A stretch of DNA of 64,000 nt from Nitrospirillum pindoramense (lineage in GTDB: Bacteria > Pseudomonadota > Alphaproteobacteria > Azospirillales > Azospirillaceae): assembly GCF_007827955.1 (NCBI RefSeq), contig NZ_VITR01000002.1, positions 1 to 64,000 of the forward strand. The letters run 5' to 3'. The position numbers and the translations under genes are program-made. Position 1 is the stretch's first letter. Every line of letters begins with the position of its first letter. Below the pieces are notes generated by a model. It was given only the letters and a program-made list of their open reading frames with translations, did no database searches and had not been told where the DNA came from. Shown here one piece after another: positions 1-11,863 of this stretch.

Positions 1-146
1 TGGTCGTACGCGGTGAACGTCGCGCCACCGGTCTCAGCCAGCACCTTCGTGATCGCAGCCGTCAGCGACGTCTTGCCATGGTCAACGTGACCGATGGTGC
101 CGATGTTGCAGTGCGGCTTGGTGCGCTCGAATTTCGCCTTCGCCAT
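1..146 (-). CDS. tuf: Elongation factor Tu, N-terminal fragment (cut by window edge)
   Basis: Only the first 48 codons are inside the window. The translation begins [20 protein letters not shown] and continues into [12 protein letters not shown], the P-loop (GHVDHGKT) of EF-Tu, the GTPase that delivers aminoacyl-tRNA to the ribosome. It follows fusA after a gap of 32 bp on the same strand, which is the standard last position of the str operon (rpsL-rpsG-fusA-tuf). Alphaproteobacteria often carry two tuf copies, so this may not be the only one. The rest of the gene lies to the left of base 1. Confidence 0.97.
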   Translation of the reverse strand, partial: MAKAKFERTKPHCNIGTIGHVDHGKTSLTAAITKVLAETGGATFTAYD

Positions 147-178
147 GGTTACTCTTCCTTCTCTTGACTTCTGCCTGA

Positions 179-2248
<2,070 letters not shown>

Positions 2249-2278
2249 GATTCCTGAAGGCCTAAGCTTTTCCCAGCC

Positions 2279-2752
<474 letters not shown>

Positions 2753-2760
2753 CTAACTCC

Positions 2761-3132
2761 TTACTTCGGACGCTTGGCGCCGTACTTGGACCGGCGCTGG
2801 CGACGGTCCTTCACGCCCTGGGTATCCAACGAACCGCGGATGATGTGATAGCGCACGCCGGGAAGGTCCTTCACACGGCCGCCGCGGATCATCACCACGG
2901 AGTGTTCCTGCAGGTTGTGACCCTCGCCCGGGATGTAGCTGATGACCTCGTGGCCGTTGGTCAGCCGCACGCGGGCGACCTTACGCAGCGCCGAGTTCGG
3001 CTTCTTCGGGGTGGTCGTGTAGACGCGCGTGCAGACACCGCGCTTCTGGGGGCATTCCTGCAACGCCGGGACCTTGTCCCGCTCCGGCACGCCCTCACGG
3101 GACTTGCGGATCAACTGGTTGATCGTCGGCAT
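2761..3132 (-). CDS. rpsL: 30S ribosomal protein S12
   Basis: The 123-aa product begins [14 protein letters not shown] and carries the S12 decoding-centre segments [15 protein letters not shown] and [13 protein letters not shown]. Lysines are present at positions 43 and 88, the residues whose replacement usually gives streptomycin resistance, so the allele looks wild type. Asp89 in KDLPGVRY is the residue methylthiolated by RimO, and the rimO gene lies divergently just upstream (start 3673). First gene of the str operon; a good promoter lies about 220 bp upstream of its start codon. Confidence 0.98.
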   Translation of the reverse strand: MPTINQLIRKSREGVPERDKVPALQECPQKRGVCTRVYTTTPKKPNSALRKVARVRLTNGHEVISYIPGEGHNLQEHSVVMIRGGRVKDLPGVRYHIIRGSLDTQGVKDRRQRRSKYGAKRPK

Positions 3133-3672
3133 CTACCGCTCTCGGTTCACAGTTCCAACAACAAGGCACCCAAACCCATGCCCCGAACGACGAAAGTCCC
3201 GTCACGAAGCACCAACTGGCTCCGCGCGGGCCTTGCAAACGCCGTCCGAACAAGGACTCGGGTGCGGCTATACAGATTTTCGAGGGGGTCTTTTTGAGAG
3301 ACAGCGTCTAGCCCGCAAGGGCGGCCTACAGCCTGCCCCTCGAAAAATGTGGGCGGACTATATGGAGGTCGGCACCGCCCGTCAAGCGCCCTACACGTAA
3401 AAATACAGGGCAAGCCGTGCGTGGAGGACAGGGGGCGGCCCCACATTTGCGGACCCCTCCCCTGCGCCTCTGGCACGCGCTCCCAACAGCGCGGGGGATG
3501 GGCAAACGGGCCCGGTGCCGCTATATACCCGGGCCAGACGGGTGCCCGCGCCACCAGGGGCGGACGCTCACCTTATAGTATAGTGTAAGCGCGCTTTCGA
3601 GAGAGACCTCCGCCGACCGCATACGGCGTGGGGCGTCGCCGATGGCGCCCTTTTGGATTCCCGAGCGCCGCC
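3133..3672. other. rpsL-rimO divergent intergenic region (540 bp)
   Basis: No protein-coding gene is supported here. The left part is the presumed 218-nt rpsL leader. The right part contains AT-rich patches, notably TATAGT at 3574-3579, which could serve as a -10 for rimO, but I see no matching -35 at the right distance. The reading frames crossing the gap have no ribosome binding site and no family resemblance. A long leader upstream of ribosomal protein genes can hold an autoregulatory structure, but no known one is recognised. Confidence 0.5.
3357..3385 (-). promoter_or_regulatory. sigma70-type promoter of the str operon
   Basis: On the minus strand TTGACG (3385-3380) and TATAGT (3362-3357) are separated by exactly 17 bp, close to the sigma70 consensus. 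Transcription would start near 3350, giving rpsL a leader of about 218 nt. It is the best promoter match in the rpsL-rimO gap. The call is from sequence pattern only. Confidence 0.7.
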
Positions 3673-5040
3673 ATGAGCAAGCCCACCCACACCCCCACCG
3701 TCCCCACTCCCGGCGCGCCCCCCCCTGGTGCGCCCAAGGTCGGCATCGTCAGCCTGGGTTGCCCCAAGGCGCTGGTGGACAGCGAACGCATCCTGACCAA
3801 GCTGCGCTCGGAAGGGTATGAGGTGTCGCCCAGTTATGACGACGCCGACGTGGTGCTGGTCAACACCTGCGGCTTCCTGGACAGCGCCAAGCAGGAAAGC
3901 CTGGACGCCATCGGCGAGGCCATGCGCGAGAACGGCCGCGTCATCGTCACCGGCTGCATGGGCGTGGAAGAAGGCCGCATCCGCGAGATGTACCCCAACG
4001 TGCTGGCCGTCACCGGGCCCCACCAGTACGAGCAGGTGGTGTCGGCGGTGCATGACCACCTGCCCCCGGTGCACAACCCCTACACCGACCTGGTGCCGCC
4101 CGAGGGCCTGCGCCTGACGCCGCGCCACTACGCCTATCTGAAGATTTCCGAGGGCTGCAACCACCGCTGCAGCTTCTGCATCATCCCCTCGCTGCGCGGC
4201 GACCTGGCCAGCCGGCCGGCCGGCAACGTGCTGCGCGAAGCGGAGCGCCTGGTGAATGCCGGCGTGCGCGAGCTGATGGTGATCTCGCAGGACACCAGCG
4301 CCTATGGCCTGGACCTGCGCCATGCCGAGAGCGAGTTCAAGGGCCGCAAGGTCCGCGCCCACATGACCGACCTGGCCCGCGAGCTGGGCGGTCTGGGCGC
4401 CTGGGTGCGCCTGCACTACGTCTACCCCTACCCGCATGTGGACGAGGTCATTCCCCTGATGGCGGAGGGCCTGGTGCTGCCCTATCTGGACATCCCCTTC
4501 CAGCACGCGAGCCCCAATGTGCTGAAGGCCATGAAGCGGCCAGCCAACCAGGAGAAGGTGCTGGACCGGATTCGCGGCTGGCGCGAGGTTTGCCCCGACC
4601 TGACCATCCGCTCCACCTTCATCGTCGGCTTCCCCGGCGAGACGGAGCAGGATTTCCAGTTCCTGCTGGACTGGCTGTCGGAGGCCAAGATCGACCGGCT
4701 GGGCTGCTTCAAGTATGAGGCCGTGGACGGCGCCCCCGCCAACGCCATCGAGGGCGCGGTGCCCGAAGAGGTGAAGGAGGAGCGCTGGAACCGCCTGATG
4801 GCCCACCAGCAGGCCATCAGCGAGGAGCGCATGCAGGCCAAGGTGGGCCGTACCATCGACGTCATCATCGACGAGGTGGATGAGGAGGGCGCCATCGGCC
4901 GGTCCGCGGCGGATGCGCCGGAAATCGACGGCAGCGTGTTCTTGAACGGCGACACCAGCGTGGCGGTGGGCGACATCGTCCAGGTGACGGTGGAACATGC
5001 CGAGGAATACGACCTGTGGGGCACCCGCGTCGACGCCTGA
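3673..5040 (+). CDS. rimO: Ribosomal protein S12 methylthiotransferase RimO
   Basis: This radical-SAM enzyme adds a methylthio group to the conserved Asp of ribosomal protein S12 (Asp89 here). The product is 455 aa from ATG 3673; a GTG 45 bp upstream in frame lacks a ribosome site and would add a non-conserved segment. The N-terminal UPF0004 domain shows cysteines in [21 protein letters not shown] and TGCMGV for the auxiliary Fe-S cluster. The radical-SAM motif is in [20 protein letters not shown] (CxxxCxxC), in the RimO rather than MiaB form. A C-terminal TRAM region follows. Divergent from rpsL, the gene for its substrate. Confidence 0.95.
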   Translation: MSKPTHTPTVPTPGAPPPGAPKVGIVSLGCPKALVDSERILTKLRSEGYEVSPSYDDADVVLVNTCGFLDSAKQESLDAIGEAMRENGRVIVTGCMGVEEGRIREMYPNVLAVTGPHQYEQVVSAVHDHLPPVHNPYTDLVPPEGLRLTPRHYAYLKISEGCNHRCSFCIIPSLRGDLASRPAGNVLREAERLVNAGVRELMVISQDTSAYGLDLRHAESEFKGRKVRAHMTDLARELGGLGAWVRLHYVYPYPHVDEVIPLMAEGLVLPYLDIPFQHASPNVLKAMKRPANQEKVLDRIRGWREVCPDLTIRSTFIVGFPGETEQDFQFLLDWLSEAKIDRLGCFKYEAVDGAPANAIEGAVPEEVKEERWNRLMAHQQAISEERMQAKVGRTIDVIIDEVDEEGAIGRSAADAPEIDGSVFLNGDTSVAVGDIVQVTVEHAEEYDLWGTRVDA

Positions 5041-5188
5041 CGCCCTTATCCAATATCCAACTTTCGTCAGACTCCCCGCCCCAGGCCATGGCATCCGGAG
5101 CGGTACATCCGTATGCTGCCGCCCCAAGCGGCGCCATCGCGGATGTGCCCGGTCGGCGCCATGGCCAAGACAATGGGGATTCACGCTT

Positions 5189-6865
5189 ATGGGAGTGAGA
5201 CCACGCACAGGCACGGCGGCACTGGTCGCCGCGGTCCTGGCGATCAATCTAGGGAGCCCGTCCACGGGGCAGGCGAAGGACGCCGCCCCGGTAACGCCCG
5301 AGGCCCTGTCGGCCCACGTCAAAATCCTCGCCTCCGACGACTTCCAGGGCCGCAAGCCCGGAACGGTGGGTGAGGAGAAGACCATCGCCTATATCCAGGA
5401 CCAGTTCAAAAAGGTCGGCCTGAAGCCGGCACCCGGCGCCAAGGGCTACCTTCAGGACGTGCCCATGACCGAAATCACCAGCAAGGCCGACGGCCCCCTG
5501 GTGTTCACGGCCACGGGCAAGGACGGCCAGGCCAAGACGCTGTCCTACGAGTATTTCAGCCAGATGATCGTCTGGAATCGGCAGCGCACCGCGCATGCCG
5601 AGGTCAAGGACAGCGACCTGGTCTTCGTCGGCTATGGCATCACCGCCCCCGAATTCGGCTGGGATGACTATGCCGGCGTCGACGTGAAGGGCAAGACGGT
5701 GGTCATCCTGGTCAACGATCCCGGATTCGCCACCGGCGACCCCGCCCTGTTCGGCGGCGGCGCCATGACCTGGTACGGTCGTTGGCCCTACAAGTATGAG
5801 GAGGCGGCGCGCCATGGCGCCGCCGCCGCCATCATCGTCCACGAGACCCGGGCCGCCGGCTACCCCTGGGGCGTGGTCGCCAACAGCAACAGCGTGCCCA
5901 AGCTGACCCTGATGCCGGCCGATGGCGGCCTGCAGAGCCGTTCGGCCGTGGAAGGCTGGGTGCAGTTGGACGTGGCCAAGGAACTGTTCGCGGCCGCCGG
6001 CCTGGACTATTCCACCCTCAAGGACAGCGCCGCCCGGCGCGGCTTCAAGGCCGTGCCCCTGAACGCCAAGATGTCGGTGGGCATCACCCCCGTCGTGCGC
6101 GACGTCATCTCGCACAACGTGGTGGGCATCGTTCCCGGCGCGAAGCGCCCGGACGAGGTGGTGCTGGTCGGCGCCCACTGGGACCATCTGGGCGTGGGCC
6201 CGGCGGTGAACGGTGACACCATCTATAACGGCGCGCTGGACAACGCCACGGGCATCGCCGGCCTGATCGAGATGGCCAAGCGCTACACCCACGCCCCCAA
6301 GCCGGACCGCACCCTGCTGTTCATCGCCTATACGGCGGAGGAGCAGGGCCTGCTGGGCTCGGAATACTATGCCCAGCATCCGCTGTACCCGGCGGGCAAG
6401 ACGGTGGCCGGGTTCAACATGGACGGCCTGGGCGTGCTGGGCCCGGTGCATGACGTGGTCCTGGTCGGCGGCAAGAAGTCCGACCTGGAGGAACGGCTGA
6501 AGGTCTGGACCGATGCCCACGGCATGGTCGTGAACCCCGAGCCCTTCCCCGAGCGCGGCTATTACTACCGCTCCGACCATTTCAACCTGGCCAAGGTCGG
6601 CATCCCCGTCATCGACGCCAGCATGGGCATCGACAGCGTGGAGCATGGGGCCGAGTGGGGCAAGGCAAAGGAGGAGGAGTACACCCGCCTGCACTACCAT
6701 CAGCCGTCGGACGAATGGTCGCCGGCGATGGACCTGCGTGGCGGCGCCGTCGAGGTCAACATGTGGTACGACATCAGCCGCGCCCTGGCCACCAGCGACG
6801 CCTGGCCCAAATGGTACGACAAGGCCGAGTTCAAGGCCGCCCGGGACAAGTCCCAGGGCAAATGA
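5189..6865 (+). CDS. Exported M28-family metallopeptidase (first of tandem pair)
   Basis: This 558-aa protein has a signal peptide (MGVRPRTGTAALVAAVLAIN, cleavage near GQAKD), an inserted PA-type domain (about residues 110-300) and an M28 zinc peptidase domain. Likely zinc ligands are the His of GAHWDHLG, the Asp of LDNATG, the Glu pair of TAEEQGLLGS, the Asp of FNMDGLG and the His of YHQPSD. Family members are exported aminopeptidases or carboxypeptidases; the substrate is unknown. The start at 5189 gives the signal peptide; an upstream in-frame extension is not conserved in the neighbour. It has exactly the same length as the next gene and close similarity over its whole length. The segment ASMG replaces AHSG of the neighbour near the active-site side. 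Confidence 0.88.
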   Translation: MGVRPRTGTAALVAAVLAINLGSPSTGQAKDAAPVTPEALSAHVKILASDDFQGRKPGTVGEEKTIAYIQDQFKKVGLKPAPGAKGYLQDVPMTEITSKADGPLVFTATGKDGQAKTLSYEYFSQMIVWNRQRTAHAEVKDSDLVFVGYGITAPEFGWDDYAGVDVKGKTVVILVNDPGFATGDPALFGGGAMTWYGRWPYKYEEAARHGAAAAIIVHETRAAGYPWGVVANSNSVPKLTLMPADGGLQSRSAVEGWVQLDVAKELFAAAGLDYSTLKDSAARRGFKAVPLNAKMSVGITPVVRDVISHNVVGIVPGAKRPDEVVLVGAHWDHLGVGPAVNGDTIYNGALDNATGIAGLIEMAKRYTHAPKPDRTLLFIAYTAEEQGLLGSEYYAQHPLYPAGKTVAGFNMDGLGVLGPVHDVVLVGGKKSDLEERLKVWTDAHGMVVNPEPFPERGYYYRSDHFNLAKVGIPVIDASMGIDSVEHGAEWGKAKEEEYTRLHYHQPSDEWSPAMDLRGGAVEVNMWYDISRALATSDAWPKWYDKAEFKAARDKSQGK

Positions 6866-6870
6866 GCATA

Positions 6871-6912
6871 AGGGCCGCCGGCGCCCTGGCAGGGGGTGCG
6901 GGCGGCCTTTTT
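6871..6912 (+). terminator. Rho-independent terminator after first M28 gene
   Basis: Six bases after the stop codon GGCCGCC (6873-6879) pairs with GGCGGCC (6901-6907), followed by five T residues. The interior is also partly self-complementary. It separates the two paralogous peptidase genes, which suggests independent transcription. Confidence 0.8.
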
Positions 6913-7038
6913 CAGTCGGGGAAGCGGCCCAGCGGGGCCGTAACCTTGCCGGCGCCTGTAACCCCAGGCAGGGGGTATGGGCGGTTTGAGGGACGCCAAT
7001 GGACGCGCCCCGGGAAAGATAAGGAACGCAAGAAACCC

Positions 7039-8715
7039 ATGCGAACCCACACCAGACGCGCCCGCCTGCTGAAAGGCACGGCGGCGCTGGCTCTCGCAGT
7101 GGCCATGGCCCTGCCGGCGGTGGCGGCCGACAAGGTCACCAAGGACGTGGCCCCGGTGACGGCCCAGGCCCTGTCCGACCACATCCGCATCCTGGCGTCC
7201 GATGACTTCCAAGGCCGCAAGCCGGGAACGGAGGGCGAGGCCAAGGCCATCGCCTACATCCAGGATCAGTTCAAGAAGATCGGCCTGACCCCGGCCGTGG
7301 ACGGCAGCTATCTGCAGGACGTCCCCCTGACGGAGATCGTCAGCAAGGCCGACGGTCCCATGGTCATCACCGGCCCCAAGGCGGAGCCGCTGTCGCTGGC
7401 GTATTTCAGCGACATGATCGTCTGGACCCGCCAGCGCACGCCCCATGTCCAGGTCAAGGACAACGACATGGTGTTCGTGGGCTACGGCATCACCGCCCCC
7501 GAATTCGGCTGGGACGACTATGCCGGCGTCGACGTGCGGGGCAAGACGGTGGTCATCCTGGTGAACGATCCCGGCTACGCCACCGGCGACCCCAAGCTGT
7601 TCGGCGGCGGCGCCATGACCTGGTACGGTCGCTGGATTTACAAGTTCGAGGAGGCGGCCCGCCACGGCGCCACCGCCGCCATCATCGTGCATGAGACGCG
7701 CGCCGCGGGTTACCCCTGGGGCGTGGTCGCCAATGGCGGCAGTATTCCCAAGCTGACCTTGATGCCGGCCGACGGCGGGCTGAAAAGCCGTTCCGCCGTG
7801 GAGGGTTGGATTCAGCTGGACCAGGCCAAGGCCCTGTTCCAGGCGGCCGGGCTGGACTTCAACACGCTGAAGGACAGCGCCGCCCGGCGCGGATTCAAGG
7901 CCGTGCCCCTGCCCCTCAAGATGTCGGTCGGCATCACGCCGACGGAGCGCGACGTCATCTCCCACAATGTCATCGGCACCATCCCGGGCGCCAAGCATCC
8001 CGATGAGATGGTGCTGGTGGGGGCCCATTGGGACCATCTGGGCATCGGTCCGGCCATCGACGGCGACACCATCTATCACGGCGCCATGGACAACGCCTCC
8101 GGCGTCGCCGGCCTGATCGAGCTGGCCAAGCGCTACACCAAAGGCCCGAAGCCGGACCGCACCCTGCTGTTCATCGCCTACACCGCCGAGGAACAGGGCC
8201 TGTTGGGCTCCGAATACTACGCCCAGCATCCGCTGTTCGCGCCCAACAAGACGGTCGCGGGCTTCAACATGGACATGCTGAGCAGCGTGGGCCTGACCCG
8301 CGACATCGTGCTGGTGGGCGGGCGCAAGTCCGACCTGGAGGACAGGCTGAAGGCCTGGACCGACGCCCACATGATGGCCCTGAACCCCGAGCCCTTCCCC
8401 GAGCGCGGCTACTACTACCGCTCCGACCACTTCAACCTGGCCAAGGTTGGCATCCCGGTGATCTACGCCCACAGCGGCATCGACAGCGTGGCGCATGGCG
8501 CCGAATGGGGCAAGGCGAAGGAGGATGAGTTCACGCGCCTCCACTACCACCAGCCGTCGGACAAATGGTCGCCCGACCTGGACCTCAGCGGCGGCGCGAT
8601 GGAGGTCAACATGATCTATGACCTCAGCCGCCCGCTGGCCTTCGGCACCGATTGGCCGAAATGGTACGACAAGGCCGAGTTCAAGGCCGCCCGCGACAAG
8701 TCCATGGGCAAGTAG
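7039..8715 (+). CDS. Exported M28-family metallopeptidase (second of tandem pair)
   Basis: The product is 558 aa and begins MRTHTRRARLLKGTAALALA, a twin-basic signal peptide with probable cleavage at AVAADK. Domain order matches the preceding gene: signal peptide, PA-type insert, M28 domain. The zinc-ligand segments GAHWDHLG, MDNASG, TAEEQGLLGS, FNMDMLS and YHQPSD are all present. The two proteins are identical over long stretches (for example FGWDDYAGVDV and HGAEWGKAKE), so they arose by tandem duplication, while residues after FNMD and around IPVI differ and could change specificity. Start ATG 7039 follows a purine-rich GGAACG stretch. Confidence 0.88.
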   Translation: MRTHTRRARLLKGTAALALAVAMALPAVAADKVTKDVAPVTAQALSDHIRILASDDFQGRKPGTEGEAKAIAYIQDQFKKIGLTPAVDGSYLQDVPLTEIVSKADGPMVITGPKAEPLSLAYFSDMIVWTRQRTPHVQVKDNDMVFVGYGITAPEFGWDDYAGVDVRGKTVVILVNDPGYATGDPKLFGGGAMTWYGRWIYKFEEAARHGATAAIIVHETRAAGYPWGVVANGGSIPKLTLMPADGGLKSRSAVEGWIQLDQAKALFQAAGLDFNTLKDSAARRGFKAVPLPLKMSVGITPTERDVISHNVIGTIPGAKHPDEMVLVGAHWDHLGIGPAIDGDTIYHGAMDNASGVAGLIELAKRYTKGPKPDRTLLFIAYTAEEQGLLGSEYYAQHPLFAPNKTVAGFNMDMLSSVGLTRDIVLVGGRKSDLEDRLKAWTDAHMMALNPEPFPERGYYYRSDHFNLAKVGIPVIYAHSGIDSVAHGAEWGKAKEDEFTRLHYHQPSDKWSPDLDLSGGAMEVNMIYDLSRPLAFGTDWPKWYDKAEFKAARDKSMGK

Positions 8716-8732
8716 ACGCATGATGTGACGAG

Positions 8733-8769
8733 AAGGGCCGCATCCCCACGCCGGAGATGCGGCCCTTTC
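8733..8769. terminator. Bidirectional terminator between second M28 gene and convergent oxidoreductase
   Basis: AAGGGCCGCATC (8733-8744) pairs perfectly with GATGCGGCCCTT (8756-8767). A T-rich tail follows on the plus strand. The hairpin lies between genes converging at 8715 and 8801 and could serve both. Confidence 0.85.
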
Positions 8770-8800
8770 TTATTCCACGTTCGGGTTGTCGCCCGGCGCC

Positions 8801-9805
8801 TCAGTTGATAAGCGGCGTCAGGCCGGCCACCTGGGCCGTGATCTCGAATGACCGCCGCCGGGCGGCATGGTCGTGGATGGCGGCGGTCACCATGATCTCG
8901 TCGGCGCCGGTCTGTTGCAGGATGGCGCCAAGGCCATGGCGCACCGTTTCCGGCCCGCCCACAACGGAATAGCGCAGCGCCTGGTCCGCCCAGGCGCGTT
9001 CCTCCGGGCTCCACTGCGCGCCCGGCTGCGGCGGGCGCAGGGGACCGGGGTTGCCGCGGGCCAGCGCCACGAAACGATCCTGCAGGGAAGTGAACAGCAC
9101 CTCCGCCTCGCGGTCCGTGTCGGCGGCGAAGACGTTCACACCCACCATGGCATGGGGCTTGGGATTGGCGGCGGTGGGCTTGTAATGCTGGCGGTAGACG
9201 TGCAGCGCCTCCAGCAACTGGGACGGGGCGAAGTGGGAGGCGAAGGCGTAGGGCAACCCCAGCTCCGCCGCCAGCCGGGCGCCGAAGGTGCTGGAGCCCA
9301 GAATCCAGATCGGCACGTCCAGGCCGGCGCCGGGGACGGCGCGCACCGCCTGCCCCGGCTGGGCCGGGCGGAAATAGGCCTGCAGCTCCTGCACGTCGCG
9401 GGGGAAGTTGTCGCCGTTGTCCGTCCGGTCACGCCGCAGCGCCCAGGCGGTGCGCTGGTCACTGCCCGGCGCGCGGCCTAAGCCTAAGTCAATACGCCCG
9501 GGATAGAGGGATTCCAGCGTGCCGAACTGTTCCGCGATCACCAGCGGGGCATGGTTGGGCAGCATGATGCCGCCGGCGCCCACGCGGATACTTTTGGTGC
9601 CGCCGGCGATGTAGCCGATGACCACGGCGGTGGCGGCACTGGCGATGCCCGTCATGTTGTGGTGTTCCGCCACCCAGAAACGGCGGTAGCCCAAAGCCTC
9701 CGCATGGCGGGCCAGGTCCAGGGTGTTGCGCAGGGCCTGGCCGGCGGTGCCGCCCTCGACGATGGGGGAAAGGTCCAGAACGGACAGGGGAATGGGAAGC
9801 GACAC
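8801..9805 (-). CDS. Luciferase-like (LLM class) flavin-dependent oxidoreductase
   Basis: The 334-aa product is a bacterial-luciferase-type TIM barrel, probably a reduced-FMN-using monooxygenase or reductase in the cytoplasm. Family hallmarks are FWVAEHHNM near residue 45, [20 protein letters not shown], the phosphate-binding segment [11 protein letters not shown] and the C-terminal [11 protein letters not shown]. It most resembles the single-component MsnO8-type group; the substrate cannot be told. The start is GTG at 9805, since no in-frame ATG lies upstream before a stop, with AAAGG about 12 bases upstream. It is monocistronic as far as can be seen. Confidence 0.85.
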   Translation of the reverse strand: MSLPIPLSVLDLSPIVEGGTAGQALRNTLDLARHAEALGYRRFWVAEHHNMTGIASAATAVVIGYIAGGTKSIRVGAGGIMLPNHAPLVIAEQFGTLESLYPGRIDLGLGRAPGSDQRTAWALRRDRTDNGDNFPRDVQELQAYFRPAQPGQAVRAVPGAGLDVPIWILGSSTFGARLAAELGLPYAFASHFAPSQLLEALHVYRQHYKPTAANPKPHAMVGVNVFAADTDREAEVLFTSLQDRFVALARGNPGPLRPPQPGAQWSPEERAWADQALRYSVVGGPETVRHGLGAILQQTGADEIMVTAAIHDHAARRRSFEITAQVAGLTPLIN

Positions 9806-9917
9806 GGGGGGACCGGCCCTTTCTTCGAACCATGACAGAACTGCAAGAGTTAGCTAAGCATGCCCGCACGGTTTTTCGAGGTGAGGCCGGTCACAGGCGT
9901 CCTGCCCTCAGGCACGC

Positions 9918-10823
9918 TCAAGGGGTGGTCACCGCCGCCACCGCCACCTTGAACGCCGCCAGTTCCAGGGCGTCCAGGTCGCCGTCCCACAGCGATTGGT
10001 GCAGGCGCCCGTCCTCATTGACCAGGCGGTCGGACCCCACGACCACGCTGGCGGCCTTGAGCCCCATGAAAGTGGCTAGCGTGAAGAACGGCCCCTCCTC
10101 CATCTCCACGAAGGTGGGCTTGTCCGGGCCCTTGATGGCGAGCAGGTCGCGCAGGATGCTGCCCGGCTGGAAATAATAGATGGGCATGGTGTAGCCGATG
10201 CCCCGCGCGCTGGGCAGGCCGGAGCGGGCGGCGGCGGCGCGCACCCGGGCGGTGAAGTCCTTATCCGGCCGCGCCACCTGCTGCCGCGCGTCAGGCGCCA
10301 GCAGGAAGGCGCCGCCATCGCGGTAGGAGCCATCGGACACGATGATCTGGCCATAGGGCACGTCCGGCGACAACAGGCCCGCCGTGCCGACATGGATCAC
10401 CCGGCGGGCCCCCAGGGCCTGCAACTCCGCCACCTGGGTGGTGATGCCGCCAGCGCCAGGCAGGCCGCGCACCACGGTGAAGGGCGTCGTGCCCGGCTTG
10501 CGCACCACCCATAGGTCGGTGGGGTCGGTGAAGCCATAGGACAGGTGGGTGTAATGCCCCTGGAACCCCGCCTGGTCCAGGTAGGACTCGATATCCACCC
10601 GGTGCAGCACGATGGCGTCGGCGGGGAAATTGTCCAGCTCGCCATGGACGAAGCGGTTCTTGCGCAGCCAGGCGACCTCATCGGCCGGGGTGTTCAACCG
10701 TTCCTCATGGCCGTGGTGGGCGTACCCGCCCAGCACCTGGTACGGCGCCTCCGCCGCCCCAGCGGTAGCAACCAGGCCCATCACCCCCAGCGCCGCGACC
10801 AGCGCCACCATCCTCTTCGCCAT
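9918..10823 (-). CDS. Exported nucleoside phosphorylase-superfamily protein
   Basis: This 301-aa protein resembles the purine/uridine phosphorylase fold: GARRVIHVGTAGLLSPDVPYG and VSDGSYRDGG match the phosphate-binding and ribose regions, and VEMEEGPFFTLATFMGLKAA matches the segment with the conserved ME pair that binds ribose. VVVGSDRLV follows. Unusually it starts with a clear signal peptide (MAKRMVALVAALGVMGLVATAGAAEA), so it should act in the periplasm. ATG 10823 was chosen because it starts the signal peptide; the longer upstream frame looks unreal. A nucleosidase or phosphorylase role is inferred; the substrate is unknown. Confidence 0.75.
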   Translation of the reverse strand: MAKRMVALVAALGVMGLVATAGAAEAPYQVLGGYAHHGHEERLNTPADEVAWLRKNRFVHGELDNFPADAIVLHRVDIESYLDQAGFQGHYTHLSYGFTDPTDLWVVRKPGTTPFTVVRGLPGAGGITTQVAELQALGARRVIHVGTAGLLSPDVPYGQIIVSDGSYRDGGAFLLAPDARQQVARPDKDFTARVRAAAARSGLPSARGIGYTMPIYYFQPGSILRDLLAIKGPDKPTFVEMEEGPFFTLATFMGLKAASVVVGSDRLVNEDGRLHQSLWDGDLDALELAAFKVAVAAVTTP

Positions 10824-10940
10824 TGCCCTGCCCCCATTATTATGCCGAAGAGGAAAGGGTCCGCAAAAACAAGGGGCTGCGCAATGGCCAAAGTGCCACT
10901 GACGCAGCCTCCCTTTCATTGCCCTAATCGCGGGGCGCGC

Positions 10941-11705
10941 TTATTTGGGCTTGCGGAACTTGAAGACGAACTGGTCGGTGTGGCCGCGCAGGGCGGGATC
11001 GAAAACCTTCAGGGTGTGGTTGTCCGCCGTGTTGCGCAGAGCGTCGTCCTGGCCATCGAGCACGAAGCCCGCCGCCTCCACCTCCTTCTTCACCGTTTCG
11101 GGGTCGATACGATGCAGGGTGTTGGCGTCGCGCAGGCCGGAGCCCGCCTCCGCCGCATGGTCCAGCACGATGTACACGCCGCCGGGCTTAAGGGCGTTGA
11201 AGACGGCCTTGTTCACCGCCGCCACCGTTTCGGTCCCCATGAAGGCGTGGACGTCATGGTAATTCTGCGAGGTCCAGACCACGTCCACCTTTTCCGGCAG
11301 GGACAGGGCGGCGGCCGGCTCGACCAGGGGGACGATGTTGCCGTAGGCCTTGTCCTCGGCCAGGGCCTTCTGCCCGTCGACGGCCTTCTGCGACCGGCTG
11401 GCGATCTCCCCAGGCAGCAGGGAATAGACGCGCCCCTTGGGACCCACGGCCTTGGCGAAAAGGCGGGTGAAGTAGCCGGCGCCCGGCATGAAATCCACCA
11501 CCTTGTCACCCGGCTTCACCCCGGCGAAGGCCAGCATCTCCGCCGGCTTGCGATCGGCGTCGCGGTCCTTGTCAGCCTGCGGGCGGCTGGCGTCCGCGAC
11601 GGCGGCGGTGATGGCGGGCGACGGCGCGGTGGCGGCCCCAGCGCTGAGCGCCAGGCTGGACGCGGCCAGCCCCAGGGCCAGCGCGATAGCGGAAACGCGA
11701 GACAT
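10941..11705 (-). CDS. Predicted methyltransferase with signal peptide
   Basis: The 254-aa product has a signal peptide (MSRVSAIALALGLAASSLAL, cleavage near SAGAA) followed by a class I SAM-dependent methyltransferase-like domain. GDKVVDFMPGAGYFTRLFAKAVG is a SAM-binding motif I, LKPGGVYIVLDHAAE is the strand-4/5 region, and VVWTSQNYHD precedes it. This matches the family of predicted methyltransferases (COG4798) that often carry signal peptides. SAM is cytoplasmic, so an exported methyltransferase is puzzling and the true activity is unclear. It lies 117 bp upstream of the phosphorylase-like gene on the same strand. Confidence 0.75.
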   Translation of the reverse strand: MSRVSAIALALGLAASSLALSAGAATAPSPAITAAVADASRPQADKDRDADRKPAEMLAFAGVKPGDKVVDFMPGAGYFTRLFAKAVGPKGRVYSLLPGEIASRSQKAVDGQKALAEDKAYGNIVPLVEPAAALSLPEKVDVVWTSQNYHDVHAFMGTETVAAVNKAVFNALKPGGVYIVLDHAAEAGSGLRDANTLHRIDPETVKKEVEAAGFVLDGQDDALRNTADNHTLKVFDPALRGHTDQFVFKFRKPK

Positions 11706-11863
11706 GGTACCCTTCCCTCCCTGAATGTCAGCCGGGGGCCTGGACGGCCCCCATCCTTTGGCTCAGTTTGAACCCCTGGGCACACGGCTGCCGCTAGAAA
11801 GTGCGGCGCCGCGGCCATAAATCAATCCCGCCTCGCGGGAAAGTTTGATGCCGGAATGGGCGA

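Noticed and set aside
3147-3554. 135-codon minus-strand frame in the rpsL leader
   Set aside because: It covers the promoter and leader, has no ribosome site and no family match; judged non-coding.
6700-8721. 673-codon minus-strand frame opposite the second M28 peptidase
   Set aside because: Long antisense frames are frequent at high GC; the plus-strand peptidase has all motifs, and this frame is His/Gly/Asp-rich without a domain.
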